DNA of 64,000 nt from Sphingomonas sp. CCH10-B3 (GTDB lineage Bacteria > Pseudomonadota > Alphaproteobacteria > Sphingomonadales > Sphingomonadaceae), in the NCBI RefSeq assembly GCF_001556185.1, contig NZ_LSIJ01000009.1, positions 73,137-137,136 of the forward strand, written 5' to 3'. Under the pieces are notes generated by a model. It had not been told where the DNA came from and did not search any database. It worked only from the letters and a program-made list of their open reading frames with translations. The position numbers were made by a program, and so were the translations under genes. Of the stretch, positions 1 to 8,718 are shown piece after piece; within the stretch, counting starts at the first letter, position 1; each line of letters starts with the position of its first letter.

Positions 1-384
1 GTTCTGAAAGGCAGCAACCGGGCAATGGAGGCTCGCAACGCGTTCGAAGGCGCCGCCGACAAGATCGAAAAACAGCTGCGTCGCTATGTCCGGCGTCTGA
101 AGGATCGCCATGCCGGCAACAATGCAGCGAGCACGCTCGATGATGCCGGCTACACGCTGTTCGTCGAACCCGAGCCCGAGCAGGAGCCCGAGGATTTTCC
201 GCCGATCATCGCCGAAACGCGCGTCGATGTGCCCGATGCGACGGTTTCGGACGCCGTTATGATGCTCGATCTCCGCAACACGGCGGCGCTGTTGTTCCGC
301 AACACCGCGACCGGTGTCCACAACATGGTCTATCGGCGGGGCGACGGGACGATCGGCTGGGTCGAACCCAATCGCCAGCGGTGA
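1..384 (+). CDS. hpf: Ribosome hibernation promoting factor, long form (3' part)
   Basis: The reading frame is open from the first base of the window, so the start lies upstream and only the last 127 residues are present. The visible part holds the end of the ribosome-binding domain (AFEGAADKIEKQLRRY, then a basic RRLKDR stretch), an acidic Glu/Pro linker, and the C-terminal dimerisation domain recognised by LRNTAALLFRNTATG and the closing GTIGWVEP. Long-form HPF dimerises 70S ribosomes into inactive 100S particles in slow growth. It is followed by ptsN, the usual rpoN-hpf-ptsN order in Proteobacteria, so rpoN is expected just upstream (inference). The family call is firm; the N-terminal domain cannot be checked. 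Confidence 0.93.
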   Translation, partial: VLKGSNRAMEARNAFEGAADKIEKQLRRYVRRLKDRHAGNNAASTLDDAGYTLFVEPEPEQEPEDFPPIIAETRVDVPDATVSDAVMMLDLRNTAALLFRNTATGVHNMVYRRGDGTIGWVEPNRQR

Positions 385-464
385 CTGCTTTCGCCGGGCG
401 CCGATAGGGGTTAAGGCGCCCGTCTTGCCGCGACCGTGCGGGCGCCATGCCTGCGTCAGGAACC

Positions 465-935
465 ATGATGACCCGATTTGACGATTTGCTCCTGCCAGCG
501 ACTGTGATCGCAAGCGTGAGCGCGTCCAACAAGAAGACGCTGATAAACCAGCTCGCCAGCGTCGCCGCGCACGTCCATGGCCTCGATGCCAAGCAGGTCG
601 CTGCCACGCTGACCGACCGTGAGCGGATCGGATCGACCGGCTTTGGCGGCGGCATCGCGATTCCGCACGGCAAGTTCCCCGGTCTGCCGAAGATCATCGG
701 CGTCTTTGCCCGGCTGGCGGCGCCGATCGATTATCAGGCCATCGATGAATTGCCGGTCGATCTCGTCTTCATGATGCTGTCGCCGCCCGATGCAGGCGCC
801 GAGCATCTGAAGGCGCTTGCCGGTGTCTCGCGACGGCTGCGCGACCAGGGCTTTGTCGCTAAATTGCGCGGTGCCGGCTCGGCCGATGCGCTTTACGTGC
901 TCTGGACGGCGGACGAAACGCGCGATGCCGCCTGA
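465..935 (+). CDS. ptsN: PTS IIA-like nitrogen-regulatory protein PtsN (EIIA-Ntr)
   Basis: The 156-residue protein is a complete EIIA-Ntr domain, the terminal phospho-acceptor of the nitrogen-related phosphotransferase system, which regulates other proteins by binding rather than transporting sugar. The phosphorylated histidine lies in GGGIAIPHGKF (about H68), and the family stretch LLSPPDAGAEHLKALAGVSR follows. I place the start at the ATG at 465, which has AGGAA at the proper distance; an in-frame ATG at 447 lacks this. The gene follows hpf and overlaps the next start by 11 bases, so the thioesterase-like gene is probably co-transcribed. Confidence 0.92.
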   Translation: MMTRFDDLLLPATVIASVSASNKKTLINQLASVAAHVHGLDAKQVAATLTDRERIGSTGFGGGIAIPHGKFPGLPKIIGVFARLAAPIDYQAIDELPVDLVFMMLSPPDAGAEHLKALAGVSRRLRDQGFVAKLRGAGSADALYVLWTADETRDAA

Positions 936-1395
936 ACGCGGCGCGGTGGCGCAAGGCGCCGACGCCCATTACCGCGCGCTCGAATCGCTCTACGCCGCTG
1001 CGCCGATCAACGCCTTGTTCGACTCGCGGCTCGAGATCACGGGCAGCGGCCTGTCGCGGATCAGCTTCACGATCGATCCGCGTCAGTTCCACGCGGCAGG
1101 AGCTGCCCATGGCACGGTCTATTTCAAGATGCTCGACGACGCCGCCTTTTATGCCGCCAATACACTCGTCACCGATCGCTTCCTGCTGACCACGCAGTTC
1201 AACCTGTTGTTCACCCGGCCGCTCGGCGAAGGGCCGGTGGTGGCCGAAGGTCGCTGGGTCAATGGCCAGCGCCGCGTGCTGATTGCCGACGCTCGGCTGA
1301 TCGATGCCAGCGGCGAGGAAGTCGCGCGCGGGACGGGCACTTTCATGCGGTCGCGCATCGCGCTTGCCTCGTTGCCGGGCTATCGCGTGCGATGA
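925..1395 (+). CDS. Hotdog-fold acyl-CoA thioesterase-like protein (PaaI family)
   Basis: The 156-residue protein resembles PaaI/4HBT single-domain thioesterases, which hydrolyse acyl-CoA or aryl-CoA esters. The supporting signs are the helix region HGTVYFKMLDDAAFYAANT, the strand RPLGEGPVVAEGRWVNGQRRVLIADARLID, and the closing GTGTFMRS typical of the last hotdog strand. The start at 925 lies inside the end of ptsN (11-base overlap); an in-frame TTG at 817 would sit deep inside ptsN and is unlikely. The substrate cannot be told. The downstream DUF1491 gene overlaps by 4 bases. Confidence 0.75.
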   Translation: MPPERGAVAQGADAHYRALESLYAAAPINALFDSRLEITGSGLSRISFTIDPRQFHAAGAAHGTVYFKMLDDAAFYAANTLVTDRFLLTTQFNLLFTRPLGEGPVVAEGRWVNGQRRVLIADARLIDASGEEVARGTGTFMRSRIALASLPGYRVR

Positions 1396-1730
1396 GCATC
1401 CGCCTGCCGGCGCGCCTGCTGGTGACGGCGTTGCTGCGGCGCGTCAACGATGCCGGCGGGATGGCAATGGTGCTGGCGCGTGGCGATGCCGATGACGGAT
1501 CGATCCTGCTGATCACCGCCGACCGCGGCGCCGATTGCCGTGCGTTCGAGCGCGGCATTGCCGAACGCGGTGATCCTGTGCTGGTGCCGGTCGGGCCGGT
1601 CGGCGGCGATGCTGCGGCGCTTGGCGATTATTGGCGCCGTCGCCGCGCGTCCGACCCCGATTTGTGGGTGATTGAACTGGATATCGCACAGGCCGAACGG
1701 TTCGCCGCTGAAACAATCGGATTTTATTGA
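1392..1730 (+). CDS. DUF1491 family protein
   Basis: This 112-residue protein begins with R-L-P-A-R-L-L-V-T-A-L-L-R-R, continues with a G-G-M-A-M-V-L-A-R-G-D segment and ends with WVIELDIAQAERFAAETIGF. I recognise this pattern as DUF1491, a small family common in sphingomonads and relatives. No catalytic motif, signal peptide or membrane segment is visible, so it is probably a soluble cytoplasmic protein of unknown function. It starts in an ATGA overlap with the thioesterase-like gene and is likely translated from the same mRNA as ptsN. Confidence 0.7.
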   Translation: MSIRLPARLLVTALLRRVNDAGGMAMVLARGDADDGSILLITADRGADCRAFERGIAERGDPVLVPVGPVGGDAAALGDYWRRRRASDPDLWVIELDIAQAERFAAETIGFY

Positions 1731-1882
1731 CCCATTAACTCAGGGGGCCCACGGGGGCGCCACTGAAAACGCGTTGTGCTGGCCGGGGTGCGATATCGGT
1801 CGGTTACGCAGTCGGGGGGCACGCCCGGTACGATGGCCCAAGGTCGATCGATCCGCGCACCCACCGCACATTTTGACGGTCA

Positions 1883-2536
1883 ATGAAGTTTAAGATTCCT
1901 GCCGCCGCAACTGCGGCGCTCCTCTGCGTATCAACGCTCGCATTCACGGGTGCGCCTGGCTTTGCGTTGATGCCCGACAAGCCTTCGCTTATTCCTTCGC
2001 CTGTCCTCGCCAACACATCGGCCCCGCTGCCGGTTCCCAGCCCAAGCCCCGTCGAGCCGTCGTTCGATGTGGGGCCTGTTGCCACCCCGGCAGTTCCGGC
2101 TCGGCCGGCTGTGGCTGACCAGCCCGTGTCGCTCGCCGCGGCAGTCGCGACCCAGGCAATGCCCGGCACGATCAGCGACGACCTGCGCTGTCTTGCCACG
2201 GCCATCTACCACGAAGCCAAGGGCGAACCGCTCATCGGCCAGCTCGGCGTCGCGCATGTTATTCTCAACCGCACCCGTTCGGGCCGGTTTCCGCGCACGG
2301 TTTGCGGTGTCGTCACCCAGCCGGGGCAGTTTTCGTTCGTCCGCGCTGGCCACATGACGTCGCCCGGCGAAGGCAACAAGGCCTATCGTACTGCGCTGTC
2401 CGTGGCGCAGCTCGCGATGGCGGACAAGGCGGAAAGCCCGGTTGCGGCCGCGCTCTATTTCCACGCGACGCACGTCTCGCCCAATTGGGGGCGGCAGCGC
2501 GTCGCGACGATCGGTCGGCACATTTTCTACCGGTGA
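1883..2536 (+). CDS. Secreted cell wall hydrolase, SleB (Hydrolase_2) domain
   Basis: The 217-residue protein has a signal peptide (KFKIPAAATAALLCVSTLAF, cleavage near residue 28), a Pro/Ala/Ser-rich linker to about residue 95, and a C-terminal SleB/CwlJ-type domain. That domain shows LATAIYHEAKGEP with the likely catalytic glutamate E111, then GVAHVILNRTRSGRFP, VCGVVTQPGQFSF, and ALYFHATHVSPNW before a short end. SleB-like domains act as lytic transglycosylases on peptidoglycan, first known from spore germination but common as periplasmic wall hydrolases in Gram-negative bacteria. The roughly 150 bases upstream show no gene; the start is preceded by no clear Shine-Dalgarno sequence. Confidence 0.85.
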   Translation: MKFKIPAAATAALLCVSTLAFTGAPGFALMPDKPSLIPSPVLANTSAPLPVPSPSPVEPSFDVGPVATPAVPARPAVADQPVSLAAAVATQAMPGTISDDLRCLATAIYHEAKGEPLIGQLGVAHVILNRTRSGRFPRTVCGVVTQPGQFSFVRAGHMTSPGEGNKAYRTALSVAQLAMADKAESPVAAALYFHATHVSPNWGRQRVATIGRHIFYR

Positions 2537-2563
2537 TCGCGAGTTTCACGACCGCTTTTCATC

Positions 2564-2578
2564 GTTCGTGAAATGTTC
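2564..2578 (+). promoter_or_regulatory. LexA (SOS) box upstream of mmcB
   Basis: GTTC at 2564-2567 and GTTC at 2575-2578 are separated by exactly 7 bases, which is the direct-repeat LexA operator of Alphaproteobacteria (GTTC-N7-GTTC). It ends 13 bases before the mmcB start at 2592. The position and the gene agree with damage-inducible control, as known for mmcB in Caulobacter. Confidence 0.75.
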
Positions 2579-2591
2579 TAGTCAGGCGGTG

Positions 2592-3080
2592 ATGACGTCA
2601 CCGCCTGACTTTTTATCATCCACCCTTGCTGACCGGCTCGGCGCGGCGGATGTTGTGCGCGGCGTGACGCGCATGTTCCTGCGCCACGATCTGGTCACAA
2701 TCGGCGAGGTGCCGCTTGAAGGCGGCCGTCGCGCCGATCTGATGGCGGTCGATGCGCGCGGGCAGATCGTCATCGTCGAAATCAAGGTATCGCGGGCCGA
2801 CCTGCTCGGCGATGGCAAATGGCCCGATTATCTGGTGCATTGCGACCGCTTCTTCTGGGCTGTGCCGGCGGGTTTCGATACCGGCCCGCTCGACATGCCG
2901 GCATTCCTGCCCGAACGCACCGGCATCATCATTGCCGATCGCTATGATGCATCGATCGTCCGGGAAGCCCATAGCGTGCCGATGGCAGCTCATGCCCGAA
3001 AGCGCGAGACGCTGGCCTTTGCACGCCGCGCGGCGCGACGACTGACGCTGATGATCGATCCCGACGCCGAGGCGCTCTAG
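2592..3080 (+). CDS. mmcB: DNA repair protein MmcB (PD-(D/E)XK nuclease-like)
   Basis: The 162-residue protein matches MmcB, a LexA-regulated alphaproteobacterial protein linked to survival of mitomycin C damage. The nuclease-like core is visible: GEVPLEGGRRADLMAVD, then IVIVEIKVSRADLLGDGKWPDY (the E-x-K pair of the fold), and HCDRFFWAVP. The start at 2592 is the first ATG after the LexA box and fits the conserved N-terminus; longer frames reach back into the upstream gene and are shadows. It converges on the ankyrin gene with only 12 bases between stops. Confidence 0.87.
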   Translation: MTSPPDFLSSTLADRLGAADVVRGVTRMFLRHDLVTIGEVPLEGGRRADLMAVDARGQIVIVEIKVSRADLLGDGKWPDYLVHCDRFFWAVPAGFDTGPLDMPAFLPERTGIIIADRYDASIVREAHSVPMAAHARKRETLAFARRAARRLTLMIDPDAEAL

Positions 3081-3092
3081 CCGATTGCGTGA

Positions 3093-3719
3093 CTAGAGCG
3101 AGGGGCCGACGCTGGCGCGGCGGTCGCGCTTGGGGATGTTCGTGAACAGTTCGGCGATCGCGGGAAAGCGCTTGTCCTCACTTGCATAGTCGCGTGCCGA
3201 GCGGCCGGCGATATTGTCGACCTGATCGGGGTCGGCACCCGCCGCCAGCAGATCGCGCGCAACATTGACGTTGCGAAGCTGGACCGCGCGGATCAGCGGT
3301 GTCTCACCGGCCTTGTTGGCCAGATTCACATTGGCGCGGCCCTTGATCAGATAGGAAATCACCGAATCGGCACCCGCCGACACTGCGGCGAGTAGCGGCG
3401 TATTGCCGCGAATGTCGCGCAGATTGGGATCGGCGCCCTTCTGCAGCAGGAAACGGGTGTACAGCACGTCGTTGCGCTTCGCGACGATGTGCAGCGCGGT
3501 CTCGCGGGTGGTATAATCCTGCGTGTTGACGATCGTCGTGCCGGGCTTGCTCAGGAATTCGGTGATCTCGGCGCCCTTGCTCGGGTCGCTCTTGGCGTCG
3601 CGGATTGCTTCGAGGAATTTGTAGCTGTCGGACTGGCCGAGCTGGGCTGTGGCGGGCGCTACCGCCAGCACTGCCGCGGCGATGGCGGCGATACGGATGT
3701 TGCGAAGAGTCATCGTCAC
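3093..3719 (-). CDS. Secreted ankyrin-repeat protein
   Basis: The 208-residue protein starts with a signal peptide (NIRIAAIAAAVLAVAPATA, cleavage near residue 25), so it probably works in the periplasm. Ankyrin repeats follow: TALHIVAKRNDVLYTRFLLQ, GADPNLRDIRGNTPLLAAVS, RANVNLANKAGETPLIRAVQ and GADPDQVDNIAGRSARDYA. Such repeats are protein-binding scaffolds; the partner is unknown. It is divergent from the SCO1-like gene across 82 bases that must hold both promoters. The C-terminus is short and basic. Confidence 0.85.
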   Translation of the reverse strand: MTMTLRNIRIAAIAAAVLAVAPATAQLGQSDSYKFLEAIRDAKSDPSKGAEITEFLSKPGTTIVNTQDYTTRETALHIVAKRNDVLYTRFLLQKGADPNLRDIRGNTPLLAAVSAGADSVISYLIKGRANVNLANKAGETPLIRAVQLRNVNVARDLLAAGADPDQVDNIAGRSARDYASEDKRFPAIAELFTNIPKRDRRASVGPSL

Positions 3720-3801
3720 TCATTACCCCCGATGCGGTCGGCAGTTCCAGCCCTGGCGGGGCTTGCGTCGGCATCGCTACCAGATCATGGCTGACGGCAC
3801 C

Positions 3802-4389
3802 ATGAATCACCGTCGTTTCTTGTCGCTTGCCCTGCCTGTCCTGATCGCGCTCGCGGCCTGTTCACCCGCCGCCGAAGCGCCGCCGCTGGCGGGTGCCGCG
3901 ATCGGCGGGCCGTTCACGCTGACCGACCAGGACGGCAAACCAGTGAGCGACCGCGACTTTGTCGGCAAGTACCGCATCATCTATTTCGGCTACACTTATT
4001 GCCCCGATGTCTGCCCGGTCGATGTCCAGAACCTCGCCGCCGGCCTGAAGAAGGTCGAGGCCAGCGATCCCAAGCTCGGCGCACGGATCGTACCGATCTT
4101 CATCAGCGTCGATCCTGCGCGCGATACGCCGCCGGTATTGAAGCAGTTCGTGCGCGCCTTTCATCCCCGCATGGTCGGGCTGACCGGGTCGCCGCAAGCG
4201 ATTGCAGCGGTCGCGAAGGAATATGCGATCTTCTACCAGCCGCAGCCCAGAACGGCTGACGGCGGCTATACCGTCAACCACTCGCGCCAGGCCTATCTGT
4301 TCAGCCCCGACGGCAAGCCGATCGCGCTGCTCTCGCAAGACGGCAAGCCCGAGGTGATCGCCGACGAGATCCGGCGCTGGGCGCGATGA
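3802..4389 (+). CDS. SCO1/SenC-family copper-binding lipoprotein
   Basis: The 195-residue protein has a lipoprotein signal ending in LAAC (C20) and a thioredoxin-like domain with the copper ligands C67 and C71 in YTYCPDVCPVD and H160 in YTVNHSRQ. SCO proteins deliver copper to, or reduce, the CuA centre of cytochrome c oxidase in the periplasm. The ATG at 3802 is chosen because it gives a clean lipoprotein signal; longer frames add an unrelated leader. It overlaps the ycgN-like gene by 4 bases and heads a three-gene operon. Confidence 0.9.
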   Translation: MNHRRFLSLALPVLIALAACSPAAEAPPLAGAAIGGPFTLTDQDGKPVSDRDFVGKYRIIYFGYTYCPDVCPVDVQNLAAGLKKVEASDPKLGARIVPIFISVDPARDTPPVLKQFVRAFHPRMVGLTGSPQAIAAVAKEYAIFYQPQPRTADGGYTVNHSRQAYLFSPDGKPIALLSQDGKPEVIADEIRRWAR

Positions 4390-4820
4390 GCGGGCGGTTC
4401 TGGGAAGATACACCGCTCGACAAGCTCGACCGCGCGCAATGGGAAGCGCTGTGCGACGGCTGCGGCAAGTGCTGCATCCACAAGCTCGAGGATGACGAAA
4501 CCGGCGAGCTGTTTCCGACCAATGTCGCCTGCCGCCTGCTCGACCGGCGCAGCGCGCAGTGCAGCGATTACAAGCATCGTCACGCCTTCGTTCCCGAATG
4601 CGTTCGCCTGACTCCGGCAAAGCTTGCGACGATCGACTGGCTGCCATCGACTTGCGCCTATCGGTTGCTCGCCGATGGGCAGCCGCTGCCCGAATGGCAT
4701 TATCTGATCTGCGGCGATCGCGAAGCCGTCCACCGCGCCGGCATTTCAGTACGCGGCTGGACCATTTCCGAAGACGATGCCGGTGACCTTGAATTTCACC
4801 TGACCGACCGGACGTTGTGA
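4386..4820 (+). CDS. YcgN-family cysteine cluster protein
   Basis: The 144-residue protein carries the family signature: FWEDTPLDKLDRAQWEALCDGCGKCC near the N-terminus and later cysteines in VACRLL, AQCSDY and PECVRLT, a pattern suited to metal or Fe-S binding. The C-terminal part contains LPSTCAYRLL and LPEWHYLICGD. The biochemical role of the UPF0260/YcgN family is not established. It overlaps the SCO gene by 4 bases at its start and the metalloprotease gene by 4 bases at its end. Confidence 0.85.
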   Translation: MSGRFWEDTPLDKLDRAQWEALCDGCGKCCIHKLEDDETGELFPTNVACRLLDRRSAQCSDYKHRHAFVPECVRLTPAKLATIDWLPSTCAYRLLADGQPLPEWHYLICGDREAVHRAGISVRGWTISEDDAGDLEFHLTDRTL

Positions 4821-5497
4821 CCGGCACGCCCGACATTGCGGTTGTCCGGCATCCGCGTGCGCGGCGCACCCGGCTGACGATCGACCCCAAGACCGGCGCG
4901 GTGAAGCTCACGTTGCCGCCGCGCGCCGCGCTTGCCCCGGCGCTGCGCTGGGCGGAGGAAAAGCGCGGATGGATCGCTGCCGAACAGGCGAAGCTGCCAC
5001 CGGCCTGTCCGTTCATCGACGGCGGCAGTCTGCCGTTTCGGGGCCAGATGCTGACGATCGACTGGAGCGTCATGGCGTCGCGCCAAATCATAGTCGAGGG
5101 CGACCGCCTGCGCTGCGGCGGCCCGGTCGAGAGCCTGCCGACCCGGATCGAGCGCTGGTTGCGCGCTCAGGCGCTCGCGTTGCTCAGCGCAGAGACGCGA
5201 GAATTCGCGGCGCGGGCGGCGGTCACCGTCAGTCACATCGGCATTGGCGATCCGCGCGGGCGCTGGGGCAGTTGCACGTCGCAGGGCGCGATCCGCTATA
5301 GCTGGCGGCTGATCCTCGCGCCTGATTTTGTTCGCCGGGCAACGGTGGCGCACGAAGTCGCGCACCGATTGCACATGAACCACAGTCCGGTGTTCCACGC
5401 CGCTGTCGCGAGGCTCGTCGGTGTCGATGCCGACCGGTCGCGCGCGTGGCTAAGGCAGCACGGCGCGGCGCTTCACTGGGTCGGTCGGTCGGCCTGA
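4817..5497 (+). CDS. YgjP/M48-like zinc metallopeptidase domain protein (DUF45)
   Basis: The 226-residue protein has RHPRARRTRLTIDPKTG at the N-terminus, GRWGSCTSQGAIRYSWRL in the middle, and the zinc-binding HExxH as H179-E-V-A-H183 with a further H194 (NHSPVFH). This is the YgjP-like metallopeptidase arrangement; substrates are unknown. The start is a GTG at 4817 overlapping the previous TGA, consistent with translational coupling. Its 3' end overlaps the convergent PBP gene by 25 bases, which leaves no room for a terminator between them. Confidence 0.85.
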   Translation: MTGTPDIAVVRHPRARRTRLTIDPKTGAVKLTLPPRAALAPALRWAEEKRGWIAAEQAKLPPACPFIDGGSLPFRGQMLTIDWSVMASRQIIVEGDRLRCGGPVESLPTRIERWLRAQALALLSAETREFAARAAVTVSHIGIGDPRGRWGSCTSQGAIRYSWRLILAPDFVRRATVAHEVAHRLHMNHSPVFHAAVARLVGVDADRSRAWLRQHGAALHWVGRSA

Positions 5498-7581
5498 GGT
5501 CGCGGCGCCGGTACTGGTGCCGGTGCTGGCCGACGGGTTGCCGGGCGATCGAGCGTCCGGTTCAGCCAATCCTCGTCGAGCCGCTCGCCGCTCGGCCGTT
5601 CGCGCCCGGTGGTTGCTGCAGGGGGCGGCAGGGCATCGGGCTGCGGATCGGTCGGTTCGTTGGCGGGCGGCAATGCCGGTTGCTCGACCGGATTGCCGTC
5701 GGGATCGACGAACAGGCCGTTATCGGGCTCGCCGAAGTAATTCTCCTCCCCGAACCCAGCCGCTTCGTCGGGCAGGGTGACGCCGGTATCGAATTGCTCG
5801 ACCGGCCGATTGGCGACCGCGACTTTCATGAACGCGGCGAAGGCGCGTGCCGGCGCGGTCCCGCCGTGCAGCCCGCGCACCGACTGCGCATCGTCGCGCC
5901 CCATCCACACGCCAGTGGTCAGGCCGCTCGAAAAGCCCAGAAACCAGCCATCCTTGGTCGAGGTGGTCGTGCCAGTCTTGCCCGCGACCGGACGACCGAT
6001 CTGCGCGGCCTTGCCGGTGCCGGTGTTGACGGCGGTCTGCAGCAGGTCGGTCATCGACTGGGCGACGAAAGGCGCGACCAGCACATGGCTGCGATCGACT
6101 TCATGCGCATAGATGGTCACGCCATTGGCGGTCACCTTGGTGATGCCATAGGGCGTCACGGCTACGCCCTTGTTGGCGACCGATGCGAATGCGCGAGTCA
6201 GGTCGATCAACCGCACATTCGACGTGCCGAGCACCATCGCCGGATAGGTATTGATCGGCGTCGTGATGCCAAACCGTCGCGCCATGTCGGCAATCGTTGC
6301 AAAGCCGACCTCGTCGCCGATCTTCGCCGCCACGGTATTGATCGAATAGGCGAAGGCATTGCGCAGCGTCGTCTCACCGATGTTGCGGCGTGAATCATTC
6401 TTGGGTGTCCAGCCGCCGATCGTCACCGGCTCGTCGACCACTGCGTCTTCGGGCTTATGCCCGGCTTCGAGCGCGGCCAGATAGACGAACAGCTTGAAGG
6501 CCGATCCCGGCTGGCGCTCCGCCTGCGTCGCGCGGTTGTAGATCGACGAGACATAATCCTTGCCGCCGACCATCGCGCGCACCGCACCGTCACGGTCGAG
6601 CGAGACCAGCGCACCCTGCGTCCCCGGCGGCGCATTGGCGCGGATCGCGGCATCGGCAGCGCGCTGGGCAGCCAGATCGAGCGTCGTCCACACTTCCAGC
6701 GGGCGCGCGGATTCGTCGATCAGCAGTTCGAGCTGGGGCAGCGCCCAGTCGGTGAAGTAACGCACACTGTTCTGGCGCGGTTCGGGCACGAACCGCACGC
6801 CCGACAGATCGATCTTGCCCGCTTCGCCTGCTGAAATCTTGCCGGTTTCCTCCATCAGCCGGATCACCACACCGGCGCGACCCTTGGCAGCGTCGATGTC
6901 GGCGGTTGGCGAATAATGCGACGGCGCCTTGACCAGCCCGGCGATCACGGCGGCTTCGCTCAGGCTCAGCTGCTCGGCGCTATGGCCGAAAAATTTGCGT
7001 GCAGCCGCGTCGACGCCATAGGCGCCACCGCCGAAATAGACCTTGTTCAGATAGAGTTCGAGAATCTGTTCCTTGGTGAACTTGCGTTCCAGCGCGAGCG
7101 CGATGATCGCCTCGCGCAGCTTGCGCGACAGCGAATAGCTGTTGCTCAGGAAAATCGTGCGCGCCACCTGCTGGGTGATGGTCGAAGCGCCCTGCAGTCG
7201 CTTGCCGGTGCCGCGGTTGACGATCGCGAATTTGGTGATGCGCGCGAGGGCCACCGGATCGACGCCGGGATGCCATTCAAACCGCCGGTCTTCGACAGCG
7301 ATCGTCGCATCGCGCATCACTTGCGGAATGCGCGCATAGGGTAGCCAGTCGCCGAAGCTGGGGCCAAGCGAGGCAATCACCGTCCCGTCGGCGGCATGGA
7401 CGCGGATCATCTGGCCGTTCGGCGACGATTTGAGCTCGTCGAAACTCGGCAAGCTCGCGCGGGCGACATAAACGGCGACCACCAGCGCGCCGAACGCCAG
7501 CAGGCCGAGGTCGATCAGAACCTGGATCGCCAGCACGAGCCGGCGCCGCCACCGGGGCTTGGTCAGGGAAGCACTTGCCAT
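5473..7581 (-). CDS. Class A penicillin-binding protein (PBP1A family)
   Basis: The 702-residue bifunctional peptidoglycan synthase has one N-terminal membrane segment (about 17-40), a GT51 glycosyltransferase domain with catalytic E97 in AVEDRRF, GASTITQQVAR and KFTKEQILELYLN, and a transpeptidase domain with SAFK (S360-K363), SIN (S413) and KTGTT (K535). All catalytic motifs are intact. The tail from about residue 630 is rich in Pro, Asp and Arg and probably disordered. The protein works at the inner membrane in cell-wall synthesis. It is monocistronic as far as can be seen and is shorter than typical gammaproteobacterial PBP1A. Confidence 0.92.
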   Translation of the reverse strand: MASASLTKPRWRRRLVLAIQVLIDLGLLAFGALVVAVYVARASLPSFDELKSSPNGQMIRVHAADGTVIASLGPSFGDWLPYARIPQVMRDATIAVEDRRFEWHPGVDPVALARITKFAIVNRGTGKRLQGASTITQQVARTIFLSNSYSLSRKLREAIIALALERKFTKEQILELYLNKVYFGGGAYGVDAAARKFFGHSAEQLSLSEAAVIAGLVKAPSHYSPTADIDAAKGRAGVVIRLMEETGKISAGEAGKIDLSGVRFVPEPRQNSVRYFTDWALPQLELLIDESARPLEVWTTLDLAAQRAADAAIRANAPPGTQGALVSLDRDGAVRAMVGGKDYVSSIYNRATQAERQPGSAFKLFVYLAALEAGHKPEDAVVDEPVTIGGWTPKNDSRRNIGETTLRNAFAYSINTVAAKIGDEVGFATIADMARRFGITTPINTYPAMVLGTSNVRLIDLTRAFASVANKGVAVTPYGITKVTANGVTIYAHEVDRSHVLVAPFVAQSMTDLLQTAVNTGTGKAAQIGRPVAGKTGTTTSTKDGWFLGFSSGLTTGVWMGRDDAQSVRGLHGGTAPARAFAAFMKVAVANRPVEQFDTGVTLPDEAAGFGEENYFGEPDNGLFVDPDGNPVEQPALPPANEPTDPQPDALPPPAATTGRERPSGERLDEDWLNRTLDRPATRRPAPAPVPAPRPQADRPTQ

Positions 7582-7636
7582 CGAAGACCGGCGGAATAGG
7601 CCCTAAAGTCCGACGCGACAAGCAGGACGATGTCGC

Positions 7637-8035
7637 TCAGCCACCGCGCGGACGGAAATCGAGGCTCACCGAATTCATGCAATAGCGCAGCCGGGTCGGC
7701 GGCGGACCGTCGGGGAAGACATGGCCGAGATGGCTGTCGCAGCGTGCACAGCGCGATTCGACGCGGCGCATGCCATAGCTGGTGTCGGCATGTTCGCTGA
7801 CACGGTCGGGGGCGATCGGCTGGGTAAAGCTCGGCCAGCCCGATCCCGAATCATATTTGTCGGCGCTGTCGAACAAGTCGAGCCCGCAGGCAGCACAGGC
7901 ATAAATGCCGTCGGCCTTGTTATCATTATATTTGCCGGTGAAAGCCCGCTCGGTCCCCGCTTCGCGCAAGACGTGAAATTGCTCGGGCGTCAGCCGCGCG
8001 CGCCATTCGGCTTCGGGCAGGTCGATCTTGTCCAT
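7637..8035 (-). CDS. msrB: Peptide-methionine (R)-S-oxide reductase MsrB
   Basis: The 132-residue enzyme repairs methionine-R-sulfoxide in proteins. It shows the four zinc cysteines (C47, C50, C96, C99), [19 protein letters not shown] and the catalytic C119 in RYCMNS. The start at 8035 gives the usual MsrB N-terminus; a longer in-frame extension to 8242 runs through a neighbour's promoter and is not credible. It is divergent from the DUF1348 gene, with about 180 bases between the starts. Confidence 0.93.
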   Translation of the reverse strand: MDKIDLPEAEWRARLTPEQFHVLREAGTERAFTGKYNDNKADGIYACAACGLDLFDSADKYDSGSGWPSFTQPIAPDRVSEHADTSYGMRRVESRCARCDSHLGHVFPDGPPPTRLRYCMNSVSLDFRPRGG

Positions 8036-8213
8036 CAGGGCTCTCCGGGGAGGGGAAGGTCTCGCCTCCATAAATGGAATTGCCGCACTGATCGACAAGG
8101 GGGCCGCTGCCGCCCGCACCAATTGGCTTTCGAATCGGCACCGGAACATTGCCCTTTGGGACGGCGGTGCCGCGGCGCTAAGGGTTGGCGAATTCCATCC
8201 CGGAGAATCGCCC

Positions 8214-8678
8214 ATGGCCCGTCCCCCGCTGCCGCCTTTCACTGCCGAAACCGCCGCGCAAAAGGCGCGACTGGCGGAGGATGCCTGGAATAGCCGCGAT
8301 CCGGCGCGGGTTGCGCTTGCCTATAGCGAGGACAGCCGCTGGCGGACGCGCGAGGAATTTTTCAGCGGGCGCGCGGCAATCACCGATATGCTGACGCGCA
8401 AATGGTCGGCCGAGCACGAGTATCGGCTGGTCAAGGAAGTCTGGGCGTTCACCGACGACCGGATCGCCGTGCGCTTCGTCTATGAATGCCACGATGCGAA
8501 CGGCCAGTGGTGGCGCTGCCATGGCAATGAGCAATGGCAGTTCGACGATGAGGGCCTGATGACCCGGCGCGAAGCCTCAGTCAACGACGTCCGGATCGAC
8601 GAAAGCGATCGGCTGTTCCGCTGGCCGCTCGGGCCGCGCCCGGCCGATCATCCGGGGTTGAGGGAGATGGGGCTTTGA
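8214..8678 (+). CDS. DUF1348 / NTF2-like protein
   Basis: The 154-residue protein contains [23 protein letters not shown] near the N-terminus, [21 protein letters not shown], and [21 protein letters not shown], which I recognise as the DUF1348 branch of the NTF2-like (SnoaL) fold. The fold often forms a small enzyme or ligand pocket, but no activity is established for this branch. The ATG at 8214 fits the family start; the longer frame from 8028 lies in the promoter region of msrB. The stop lies 40 bases before the 3' end of the convergent tRNA gene. Confidence 0.82.
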   Translation: MARPPLPPFTAETAAQKARLAEDAWNSRDPARVALAYSEDSRWRTREEFFSGRAAITDMLTRKWSAEHEYRLVKEVWAFTDDRIAVRFVYECHDANGQWWRCHGNEQWQFDDEGLMTRREASVNDVRIDESDRLFRWPLGPRPADHPGLREMGL

Positions 8679-8718
8679 CGCCCGGGTCGCGCTGCCTGTC
8701 GATGGCAGCGCTGACATC

